A stretch of DNA of 64,000 bases. Source: Epiperipatus broadwayi (Eukaryota > Onychophora > Udeonychophora > Euonychophora > Peripatidae). A model generated the notes under the pieces. That model did not search any database. It was not told the origin of the DNA and was given only the letters and a program-made list of their open reading frames with translations. Where the stretch lies: the NCBI GenBank assembly GCA_028023455.1, contig JAQFVV010001050.1, positions 1 to 64,000 on the forward strand, written 5' to 3'. Both the position numbers and the translations under genes were made by a program. This document shows positions 12,251 to 22,499 of the stretch, one piece after another (position 1 is the first letter of the stretch; each line of letters starts with the position of its first letter).

Positions 12251-13210
12251 ACAGGCCATCTGTTTGTTTACATAATATTACGGTAAAAGATTTTTTTTTC
12301 CAACCAGTTTTTATTATTTTTTCATCAGCAATGGTAAACCACCAAAGTTTTTTTTTATTACATAATATTGTGGTAAAAGATTTTTTTTTTTTTAAACTGG
12401 TTTTTTTTTTTTTTTCATCGGTGATAGTAAACAACCAAAGTTTTTTTTTATTCCACCTGGGATTTTTTTTTTTTTAAATAAACAAATATTTTGTTTTTAG
12501 ATGTTCTAGGGATGTTTGGTTTGTTTGTAAATTAACGACTAACTGTCCATATGTTTATTTACATAATATTACTTACAGTAAACCAAATTTTTTTTCACAC
12601 AGTTTTTTTTTTTTTTTTTTAAGAAACAAACACTTTGTTTTTAGATGGTGTATTGGTGTTGGTTTGCTTTAAAATTATCGATTAACGCTCTGTCAGTTTG
12701 TTTACATAAAAATACAGTAACAAACACTTTGTTGTTTTTAGATGGTGGAGAGGGGGGTTGGTTGATTGTTTTTAACTTATCTTCTTTTTTTTTGGTTGGT
12801 GTTTTGATTTGCTAAAAGACTTCAACAATTTGGTATTTTTAAATACACCAACACTTGGTTTTTTAGAGGGTGGAGGGAAGAGGGGTTGTTTTGATTTTGA
12901 ATTATTATCTTTTTTTTTGGTTAATTTATTACAAGACTTTTTTTTTTGTTTCAAATATTTATGCTACAGAAAGCTTTATGTGATAGCGAAGAGTTCTTCC
13001 TTAATTTTTTGGCTCTTTAATTTTTAAAAAAGACATAAACAGTTCATTTTTAAAGAACACTTTTTTTTTAAACCAAGGGAGGTGGGTTGGTGAGGAAGGT
13101 TTGTTTTGATTTTTAATTATCAACTTCTTTTTGGATTTTCTTTTTGAACATTTTATTATGTTACCGCACAGTTTTTTATTATTATTTTATTTTATTTTTT
13201 GTGGGACCTT
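12250..13210. repeat. T-rich degenerate tandem repeat region
   Basis: Units share TTGTTTACATAATATTAC, AAAAGATTTTTTTT, then AAACTGGTTTTT, a CATC-G-TGGTAAAC segment and ACCAAAGTTTTTTTT; two well-matched units lie at about 12262-12350 and 12355-12450. A second motif, AAACACTTTGTTTTTAGATG, recurs near 12480, 12627 and 12722, followed by G-rich GGTTGG stretches. Very long T runs break any reading frame. The order and partial alternation of the two motifs suggest decayed higher-order repeats or a multiply duplicated element. Confidence 0.65.
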
Positions 13211-13479
13211 TTGAATCAACTCTTAAACATTTCTTTTTTTTTTTAGTATAATAAAATATTACTACTTTAACTGTTACTAAAACTTATCAAATATTACCTA
13301 TATACTTTATAATCATGTGAACAACAAAAATAACAAATTTTTTCATAAAATAATTTATTGAATCAAAAAGAAATGAAACTTTGGTCAAGTTGTGAAGTAA
13401 AACAAGTAAAAAAACAACAAAACACCACCATTTATGAGGGCATAAAAAACAGTAGCCAAAAGTAACATGCAAATAAAAT

Positions 13480-13947
13480 AACAGGGAAGCCTCAAAGCTG
13501 TAAGTAATGGGATTTTGGAGCCTTCAAACCAACAACTTCCCTTACAGAGACCTTTATAGGTATGCTTGCAGGAGTTTCTCTTTCTGGGAAAACACAATAT
13601 TGTGCACCCACTTGTGTGGCTGGCGGAAATTCACTCGGCTTTGACCAATTCAGGCAACTTGCAGACAACATTTGACAGTTCTCACATGGATTGACAGTTC
13701 TTGCATGGATTCAGACATGCGAAATCAGAAAAAACTCTTCTGAAAAGAAGAACCTTTTCAAATTGTGTGCAGTTCAAAAGTTTAGGGAAGCATGTGTGAT
13801 GTTATGACAATTCTTAATATGGAATACTAATTTCACTATGCTTTCTAAAAAATTTCCGACAATGAATTTTTGCAGAGTTTCATCTCTTTCAAATATGGTC
13901 ACCATCAAATCAGACCATAGTGAGAGTTCAAGAGTGCTCACTTAATG
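13480..13947 (-). pseudogene. Broken unrecognised reading frame, possible gene relic
   Basis: On the minus strand one frame stays open for long stretches with few stops. It reads WSDLMVTIFERDETLQKFIV, then KNCHNITHASLNF, a stop, FFFSEEFFLISHV, a stop, then PCENCQMLSASCLNWSKP, FPPATQVGAQYCVFPERETP and VSVREVVGLKAPKSHYLQL before a stop at about 13487. The base composition is less AT-rich than the flanks. I cannot name a family; the Cys-containing stretch is not a recognisable finger. It may be a processed pseudogene, an exon relic or the inside of an unknown transposon. A conflicting short frame at 13385-13597 is less convincing. Confidence 0.35.
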
Positions 13948-15487
13948 AATACAATCACAATGCAATGGGCATAGTATTTTGTTATGTAATTGTAGAATAC
14001 ATCGCCTGTTATGACTCACAAAACACCTCTTGTACTGTCAGCCATAAGTTAAGACCACTAAAAATGATATATTGATGTGTGTTTTGTGAAAAACAGCAAC
14101 ATCAGATGGTAGAGTTCAGTTTTCATATAATTACCACAAGATTCTGAGTCTATAAAAATATTGGAGAGAAATTGATGCTAATTATAAATTATAATTCCAT
14201 ATGATGATGGATAGAAAATCAAAAAAATGAAAATCTTGTTTTTTTAAATCTGTCTCTAATAAACAGAAAAAAAAATTGTTAGATGTCATTATGGAAGAAT
14301 GAAGTAATTTGAAGAAAGATATAAATTAATTTAAAATGATTAAGTCTGAAAAGGTCTTTTCATCTTTCATGGAACTTCATATATTTTTATATTTAAGTAA
14401 TAAAATTATCACAATACTTTTATGTTCCTGATTTTATTTTATATATTTTAAAATGAATTCTATTTTATTTTTAGTTTAGTGTGTTTTTTATTTTATTTTT
14501 ATTTTTTTTGCCGTTAAGTTATTTTTTTTATCGTCATTAACTCTTTTCTATACTATTTACAATTATTCAATTCTAATTGAATCGTTTTTTAATATTTTTA
14601 AATTCCTTTTTTTTTACATATATTTTTTATTTCGATAGAGAATTTACTGTTGAACTTCTATTTTTTATTGTAATATCTATATAGCTATTTTTAGCAAAAT
14701 ATCTGTTAAGTTCTTATTGATTTCATTCAAAGTTAAAAGACTTTGAAGGTAGTTAGTTATCTCCAAAGTTTTTTAACATTATGCAATGATTTATTTGTTA
14801 GTTTAAATTTATAGAAGTACTTCCAGAAAGTTATTAATTAATATAATTTATTATCTTTTTTAATAGCTGCTTTCCTTCCAAATTTACACTATTATTTTGA
14901 ATCCTATTAATAAGTAATATGTTCCGTGTTAAATCTATTAAGTGCACTCAACTTCTGTTAATCGACATAATCCAAATCTTCTCTACTTTTATAAATGTGT
15001 TGACATGCTCATTTTTACTTGGGAATAAAAATTAAAAAATTTTCATTATAAAATTTATTCTGTGGTTCTCTTTTTTTTCTGTCCTCATATACCAATTTAT
15101 ACATTGCATCTTCTCTTTCAAACGTTCCCAAAAGTATTCTGTACCTTTATTTTTTCATCAGAATTTAAAGTTATCTGCATCTAAAATTATTGTTTGATTT
15201 TTTTTTCTTGATCTGTCTAATATATCATTAATCATCACAATAGCCTACTTCTATTTGTTATACATCTCACTCCATTCATATTACCAATATTTATGACTTG
15301 TAAAGTTCATGTCCTTTCAAAACAATTGCTTTTTCAACTTTCATTATAATTTCTAAATTTTATGCATTCTGTTTCAAAAATTACAAAAAATGCGTTATAA
15401 ATTTAAAAGTATCTAAATTACTAATATTTGAAAATAATATTATAACTAAAATTATTGGCAACATTATTTTGAAATCTTTAAAATGGT
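13948..15487. other. AT-rich intergenic DNA, no clear feature
   Basis: Long A/T runs and no useful frame. On the minus strand around 15380-15220 a fragment reading MKVEKAIVLKGHELYKS looks vaguely protein-like, but I cannot place it. Confidence 0.5.
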
Positions 15488-15584
15488 AATTATGTTATTT
15501 TTTTTTTTTTTTCATATGTCATAGCATCTGCCGGGACGCGAACCCACACCCGGCTAACAACGCAATGACAAAAATTATGTTATT
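15488..15584 (-). mobile_element. Short tRNA-derived SINE with target duplication
   Basis: On the minus strand the body reads GTTAGCCGGGTGTGGGTTCG, a tRNA-type T-arm/B-box segment, then CCCGGCAGATGCTATGACAT and a poly-A tail (a T run on the + strand, 15500-15512). AATTATGTTATT occurs on both sides, at 15488-15499 and 15573-15584, as a perfect 12-bp target duplication. The 5' tRNA half is missing, as in a truncated insertion. The same body and tail occur at 51624-51715. Confidence 0.8.
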
Positions 15585-16062
15585 TGTTAGAGATGTGATT
15601 TTAATTTTCAATTTCAGTCTAATTAAAAGATCAATAATAATCTGATTGGCTGATTAGAAGATCTGAGAAGTATAAGTCCAAGCTTAACCATTTCTCTAAA
15701 CCGAGTAAAATAATGGGGGGAAACAATCGGAGTCTAATTTTATTTCTCCTCTAACAACTTTAGATCGAGTCATTTTTTCTAATAGTATTTGTCAATATTA
15801 AATAGTTCTTACGTTAATCACAGTTCAATTAAAACCGATCATTAATATTTTATGTATATATATATATATTATTTTGCGACCAAATTTTATTTTTTTTTAT
15901 TAAATATTAGGTTGTTTTTTTTAATAAAAAACTGAGTTGTTATAAACATTCATATTAATTTTTATTTCGCGTGTTGAATATAAGTATGTTTTAATATCAA
16001 AAAATGTATATCAATGAACCTATCTCTATTAAAAAGTTTAAAAATTTAATTGCATTTATATA
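15585..16062. other. AT-rich spacer
   Basis: No gene. A (TA)n tract lies near 15855-15870. Confidence 0.5.
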
Positions 16063-16227
16063 TTGGATTATTTCCATCATCTAATATGAGTATTAAATGT
16101 CTTTAGAAAAATTTTAACTTCATTTAAATATTCCAAAATACATTCAACTGTTGGTAATAGCACACAGGTTAGTTAAAGTTTTTCTAAAGACATTCAATCC
16201 TCATATTAGATTATGGAAATAGTCCAA
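16063..16227. mobile_element. Intact 165-bp palindromic MITE
   Basis: Begins TTGGATTATTTCCATCATCT and ends GATTATGGAAATAGTCCAA, with TA immediately outside each end (16061-16062 and 16228-16229). The two arms are inverted repeats over about 60 bp with a central GTAATAGCACACAGGTTAG. It is the uninterrupted relative of the MITE at 7849-10678. TA duplication and a foldback body fit a Tc1/mariner-derived MITE; no transposase is present. Confidence 0.8.
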
Positions 16228-17346
16228 TATATAAATAGAACTATCATCATCACAAACTTCAGGAACTTTAAAAATTACTTTCAAAGATATCTAAACTCCA
16301 CAATGCCAACTTTGAATTAGACAAAAGACGCCCAAAATAAAATTGATGTTAAACATAAAATATTCTCATTAAATTCAAGTTCTTATATTCAATGTCAAAT
16401 CTAATCTCATATTTTATCTAATTGTTTTTTTATTTAGCTTCAATTCTTTTATTTATCTGAAATAATAATAAAAACACAATATTTATTAAATCTAGATATA
16501 GTCTTTAGTTGAATTATTGATTATTGTGAAAAATCAAACAAAATGTTATAATATCCTGGCATTACTTTCATAAAAATAAATTGCAGATGGGGGATTCTAG
16601 AAATTTCAGGTAAATTCTCTATTATTATTAAAAATGAATCTAACTTTCTAAATTTTTAGTAACAATTTTGAGAAGTTTTTGTTTGCAAAAAATAAATAAA
16701 AAAGATATCGTACAAATTATCAAGAGACTATTTGTCAAAACAATTTTTTTTAGAATAAATATCGTATAATCATTAAAATTATATATTTTGTAAATATATA
16801 TTTATAAAGCATTACCACAGAACTCATATCTAAATAAACAATAGAATATCAGTAATTTGTTGTCATGGCAACACTATACTTAGATAGTAAATGGAATATG
16901 TATATGACTTGAAAGGTTGAAAGTATACTTGATGCTAATTATATAATAAACATACTTAAACTCTGATTTAGTATTTTTTATATTAATAAGAATAATTATG
17001 GCAGAGTATTAAGATATAATCATGTGAAAGTAAATTAATCTTCTGGCATGAGCTATTAGATTGACATTAATGTTTTAAAAGCATAACATTTATGCTTACA
17101 GCCTCCAAAAAGGAAAAAAAGAGAATAAATATACATCTTCCTTTTTCTAAATCTTCATATAAAAGTGATATTAAAAAGAATGAGGAAATTATAGTGATCA
17201 TTGAATCAGCTTACATTAAGCATGGCCTGAGTTTAAATTCAAGAGAAAGTTTAAAATTTTTTAAATAGCTAAGAATTTTTAGACAAGCATAGAATTTTCC
17301 CCCCAGATATATGGCCTTTAGGCAATTCAATATGCATGTAACAATT
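16228..17346. other. AT-rich intergenic DNA, no gene seen
   Basis: No frame or repeat I can support. Confidence 0.5.
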
Positions 17347-17354
17347 GACTAGGA

Positions 17355-18893
17355 CAGCGTTTCCCAACCTTTTTTGGCTCATGTACCACTTGGTAGTATA
17401 TCATGCCAAATTGTACCACTTCGTAAAAATGATTGTATTTTGTGAAATTTGTTATTGGGAGTGTGTTATTTTATTTGCATTATACATATTATAGGGTGAC
17501 CATGTATTCACATCACATAATGAGACAAATTACATTGTAACATGCCTAAACGTCATGCTGGATTATAAACTCACTGAAATTATAAACTCACTGTAACATA
17601 TATGTATGTGTTTGTTCAAAGTAGCATATTTATCTACTATTTTGTCATATTTCATTTACTAATAAATGGTTTTAATAAAAACACAAAATTATAAAAACCC
17701 AATTAATATATTTTTTTATCATAATCAAATGTTTTTATAAAATAAATTTAATGAGATCCTTGTTCTTGTTTCGAAGAACATAATTTTTTGAAATTTGGTT
17801 CAGAAGATGCAAGATATACCCTTAAGTCTACAGCTGCATTCAATCTGTTTCAATACTTTTTTTAAAAAAAAATATATGAAGAAAAAGCTCTTTCTACTAA
17901 TTCCATACTAGTAAATAGTAATAATAATTTAAGAGCTTTCTCAGGAAACTGTTCATATTCTTTAATGTTTAACCAAAATTAATTAGATTGTGTCGATAAT
18001 TCTATTAAATTTTCTTTCTCTTTTATTGATAATGATGTAGCTTTTTCTAAATTTTCTTCATAGAAGGGGTTTGAAATCCACTTATCATTTGTGTTTTCGG
18101 GTTTTGGAAAATATTCCATGAAAGACAATTTTAATCCTGTTAAATGTGCTATTATATTTTCTGTATATCTTGAGACAGACTAACCTTATTTTCAAACAAA
18201 AAAATATGTAGAGTTTCGAATTTTTCCGGTTGATTGTTTTCAATACACTGTTTCCAAAAATCTAATTTCTTAATCATACTTTCAATTTTATCATTAACAT
18301 TAAAGATCGTTATCGAGTTATTCTGAAGTGTCAAATTTAAGTTCATTTATTTGCAAAAAATATCAGATAAATATGCAAGCACCTGAAGCCAATCAAAATC
18401 ATACAATTTCAAAGAGAGATCAAAAGGATTGTCTTAAAAAAAAAACCTGTGCTTCTTGTCTAAGTTCGAATAAGCAGGTTAGATAGGGATCAATGAATTT
18501 TAATAAACAAAGATGATACAATCACAAACAATAACCTGTCACTTGTAAGCCATGCGGTGAAGTGAATGAGAGTGCAGCACTATGACAACAGTGGCGGCGA
18601 CATCTCAAGTTACTGGTGGCTAATGGCTAAATTTAAAAGTGCACTCCAAAAAAAAAAACCGATATCAATTGCTGGATTTTCGATCATCGACTGTACATAT
18701 TAACAACTTTACTGTATAATATTATTCATTAAAATAATTTTTATGAATTATAGGAAAAAACGTTTCTATGATATTTTTATGATTTAATTTTTTTAATTTT
18801 TTATGTCCGCCATTATTGATTATTTTTCGTGTACCACCAACCAGCAACTCGCGTACCACCAGTGGTACGCGTACCACAGGTTGGGAAACGCTG
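17355..18893 (-). mobile_element. hAT DNA transposon, 1539 bp, perfect 8-bp target duplication
   Basis: The termini CAGCGTTTCCCAACC and GGTTGGGAAACGCTG are exact inverted repeats, typical of the hAT superfamily, followed on the left by TTTTTTGGCTCATGTACCAC and preceded on the right by GTACCACC runs. GACTAGGA flanks both ends (17347-17354 and 18894-18901), the 8-bp duplication expected of hAT. Inside is only the C-terminal part of a transposase in decayed form. The internal AT-rich part at 18430-18840 has no domain; a palindrome CGCGTACCACCAGTGGTACG lies at about 18850-18872. Confidence 0.95.
17748..18423 (-). pseudogene. hAT transposase C-terminal relic (ZBED5/FAM200-like)
   Basis: Minus-strand pieces in order: LYDFDWLQVLAYLSDIFCK, a stop, then LNLTLQNNSITIFNVNDKIE and KKLDFWKQCIEN (18346-18152). 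After a frameshift come HLTGLKLSFMEYFPKP and KWISNPFYEENLEKA, then FWLNIKEYEQFPEKALKLL and FTSMELVERAFSS, and finally NRLNAAVDLRVYLASSEPNF ending KLCSSKQEQGSH and a stop at 17748. This is the order of the hAT C-terminal and dimerisation region. The N-terminal BED finger and the first catalytic acids are missing. It cannot be active. Confidence 0.9.
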
Positions 18894-18901
18894 GACTAGG
18901 A

Positions 18902-19805
18902 AATAAATATATTAAATTTTTTTTATTAAATTAAGTTGGAAGATAAAATATCACGAACTTTTGACATAAAAATATGATGAATTTAAATATCTCATAAATC
19001 TTAGATATTAATGTGTATAGTCCACAAAATAATGCTGCAGAATTTAACAAGCATTGTTTCAGTCACCTTCACATTATTTTGATAGATCTATATTTCACTT
19101 TCAAGTAGTAAATTTGACAAATTAATATATTTATAATTAATTAACTAAAATGGTAATAAACAAAAATAAAATATAGATCTCTCATCACTATATCATAAAA
19201 AAATTAGAAAATTTTCATTTAAGTATGTTTTATAATATTTAAAAAAATACATTAACAATCTTATAAAAGTAATGTTGTATGCTTCAACTTGATAAATATG
19301 ATGCTATTGAACTTGCAATTGTAAAAACATATTTTTATTGGATTTGGTATGGAAAACAAATAAAAAGTAACAGTTTCCTAAAAAAAAATTTTTTTTAATA
19401 GATTTAAGCATGGTATAAAAACTATTTCAAAAGACAGTCTAAAAGTATGCTATCTTGACTGATTATATTAGATTATGTCTAGTAGGTAAGTTTGCCATTA
19501 AAAAAATAGTAACATCTCAACAAATAAACAGACAAAAGACTAACACCTGTTTATAGACTTATTGATAGGTTTGAAGTTAGTGATTGAAAATGATATTATT
19601 ATTTACTATAATGTAAACAAAAAAGGATACCATAATAATTCCCAGGTTTTTCCTTATCTATTATAACAATTTTATTTTATATATATAAATTTTAAATTAA
19701 ACATAGCTCAATGTATATAGAGTAAATCATCCTCACCCAGACTATGACCTAAAAGCATTCTAACTATTGAATGACAAACCAAGAATAGAATGAATCCACT
19801 TATTC
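18902..19805. other. AT-rich spacer
   Basis: No gene or repeat termini recognised. Confidence 0.5.
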
Positions 19806-20053
19806 TTGGTAGCTCTGATGTTTATATACATGCCTTTGTCAAAATTATTGATAATTCAGAGTGAAATTAATTTATCAATCAGATGGAATATTTAATTATT
19901 ACAGTCAAGGTATTAAAAGTCTCTGGTATTGCACAATTAATTATAAATTTAATAACTTTTAAGTGCCATATTCCATCTGATTGATAAATTAATTTCACTC
20001 TAAATTACTAACAATGTTGACATATGTAAGCTTATAAACATCAGAGCTACCAA
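19806..20053. repeat. Foldback element 1 of an adjacent pair
   Basis: TTGGTAGCTCTGATGTTTAT at the left is repeated inverted as ATAAACATCAGAGCTACCAA at the right. The arms run through AGTGAAATTAATTTATCAATCAGATGGAATAT and its complement, leaving a spacer of about 60 bp. The arms are nearly identical for about 60 bp, with indels near the tips. Structure fits a MITE or a recent inverted duplication. Confidence 0.8.
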
Positions 20054-20207
20054 ATCCCTTGTTGATGCCAATATTATTATCATGCCCATATTGACTTTAA
20101 GTCACTTTGACTCCTTAGGTATAGGTTCTTGTTCATAAATGAGAGGTCAGAGTGACTTAAATTCAACGTGATCATGATAATAATATTGGCATCAACAAAG
20201 GATTTGG
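20050..20207. repeat. Foldback element 2 of an adjacent pair
   Basis: CCAAATCCCTTGTTGATGCC and the following AATATTATTATCATG are repeated inverted at the right end as CATGATAATAATATTGGCAT and CAACAAAGGATTTGG. Inner arms match as TTAAGTCACTTTGAC and GTCAGAGTGACTTAA. It shares the few bases ACCAA with the end of foldback 1, so the two abut or overlap. Confidence 0.8.
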
Positions 20208-22180
20208 GCATTCTGTCATCATATTTTCAATGCTATGGATGGCTGAAGAGTTAGAGGGTAGATTAGACTGAAGCCTGACCATTGAAGTTTGAAGATTTAC
20301 TATCTTAATATAAACCAAGCACTGATTATGTGTGTGGGACATGATGATCTGAACTATCTGCTGAGTGCCAATTAAACACTAAATGCATATATTGGATATC
20401 ATTTATCTTTCTTACATGTTTGTGGTCATGTGTATTGTTTGTAAGACATAGAGTAATAGCTGAAGGGAGCTTGAAAGTCTGTGTTCATATCTTCTTTAAT
20501 AACTTCATTTTTAATATATTTTGTTGTTATTATTATTACTATTATATATTCTTTTCTTTTTTTACTAAAATTGTTTGTGTAATAATTTTTGTGAATATAA
20601 TTTTGAATTTCACTAATATAAAATTCTTCTGTCATTCCCTTTCTCCTGAATTTGGAGCAGTTTTCTTTTTATATGTAATCCTCAAATTTCTTTGAAAATT
20701 GCCTTTTTTTTTTTTATCTTAGCTTTTGTTTTCCTATGGTCTTTTTGTTTATATTTGTTTTGGTTTATCGTCATTTTGATGTCTTTTTCTAGTAGGTTTC
20801 ATTGTTTAATTTTCGAACATTTGGTCTTCGGTAAATAGCTCAATTTTGTCTTTATTTTTCCATTACTTTTCCTTCACTTTTTTTATAAAAGTTTGAGATT
20901 ACTTAGTGTTAAATTGTTTTAGATGTGTACTGTATTCCTAAAACTGCTCAGATTTTCTCACACTTTATTAAGCTGGGTTTTATTTTATCATTTATAATCA
21001 AATATGTAAATAAACATTGCCGAAACAACAAAAAAATGAAACGATTTTATTTATTTTTATATATAATACAAATATAAACATATTAATAAACGTTTGCTTG
21101 GATTATGTAAGTTGCAAATTAGAAGATTATATATATAAAGAAAAAGTAGAATGAAATAAAAAAATTATAAAAAAATCATACAATAAAGTTATCTCATTCT
21201 TAACAACAAGCCAGTAAACAATATTTATGTAGCTCCTTTGTAAAATTAAGCGTAATTAACCAACTTTGAGTTTCAGTACAGTATTTTAAATACATGTTAC
21301 TTTGAACATAGTTTACCATAACAAAGGAGATGAAAGGTTGTCCCTAGTAGTGAACTATTAATTAATTCATTATATCACATTATTTTGGTGCACAAATATG
21401 GATCTGTTTATAAGTCATTTTGAAATAGCATGTGTGCGATCACGATGAATTAAAAATTTGCAAAATAAGTGACAGATTAGTAACACTAAAAGACAGTGAT
21501 TTTAAAAATATAATTTCTTTTATATTAGCGTCAAAAACATTAACAAAACAACTTCAAAAGATGAAATGTTTTTCACTAAATTTTATTAGATGAGCAGAGC
21601 AATCATAGGTTCAGAAAATTATTTAATTTCGTTATAAGTAGTTCCACAACGTGAAAAAGCCATTAGTCCTCAAGATAGTAACAGTCAAGTTTATATTGTC
21701 TCCCACTATTAATCTTGAAAAAAAAAAGTGCAGACAATTTTTTTTTGAAAAAGCAACTAACTATTCAATATCTAAAAATCTAATGTGTTAAGAATAATCT
21801 AAGCTTTTGAAAAATAATAAAAGTTTAATTAAAAAATTATACTTTTAACATAATCGATAGCAATTTTTAATAATATTTCGACTAACTTTTTAAATGTATT
21901 ACAGTATATACATACACCAAAATAATTCTTCTAATATTTCAAAATATATGATTGTAAACATTAAGAAAACATGGTCAGCCATGTCTCATCAGTTGAAACA
22001 AGTTAAGTAGATCTCCTAATTGCAATAACTGTTATAAATAAATGCTTGCTAAAAAATATCGAACTTATTAGATAAATTTGTGTAATGTATATAACAAAAC
22101 TTCCAATCATAGTCATTAATGTATCTACTAATCATGATTACGATTTTTATATCGAATTTTTATTAATATATAGGATATGT
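20208..22180. other. T-rich intergenic DNA, no gene seen
   Basis: Overlapping frames on both strands at 20420-20695 are low-complexity Phe/Ile/Tyr-rich and look accidental. No element ends recognised. Confidence 0.5.
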
Positions 22181-22284
22181 GAGCACAGACTTTCACACGA
22201 CCCACCACTCTCCACTCTATGTCATAGTACTGATACACTTGAACACATATATAGCGAAAAAATAAATAATCACCAATATACCTA

Positions 22285-22440
22285 TTTCATGCTAAACCAG
22301 CAATCATCATTTTGGTCCAGATTACCATCTCTACACATATATGCTATAAGTACTCAGATATATATTAAGATAGGCAATCGTCATACTTTAATGGACAAGC
22401 TTCAATCTACTCCACACTCCAACTCTTCAACCATCCATCC
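22285..22440 (+). repeat. Dispersed repeat, GCTGAACCAGC family, copy 2
   Basis: TTTCATGCTAAACCAGCAAT followed by TTTTGGTCCAGATTACCATC parallels copies at 7262 and 52318. Similarity to the 52.3-kb copy extends past the core to CTCCACACTCCAACTCTTCA and CCATCCATCC (52.45 kb: CTCCACTCACAACTTTGACA and CCATCCATT). The 137-codon frame crossing this repeat at 22085-22498 is therefore probably not a protein gene. Confidence 0.6.
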
Positions 22441-22499
22441 AATTGAAAATCTGATGATGGAATGCTCAAAGGCCACCCTCTTGTCACACCCAGATTGAC

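Noticed and set aside
14920-15390. Possible minus-strand coding relic
   Set aside because: A few protein-like words occur, but no family, order of motifs or consistent frame could be established.
22085-22498. 137-codon open frame on the plus strand
   Set aside because: It runs through a dispersed repeat shared in diverged form with 52.3 kb and lacks any recognised domain; the open length looks accidental.
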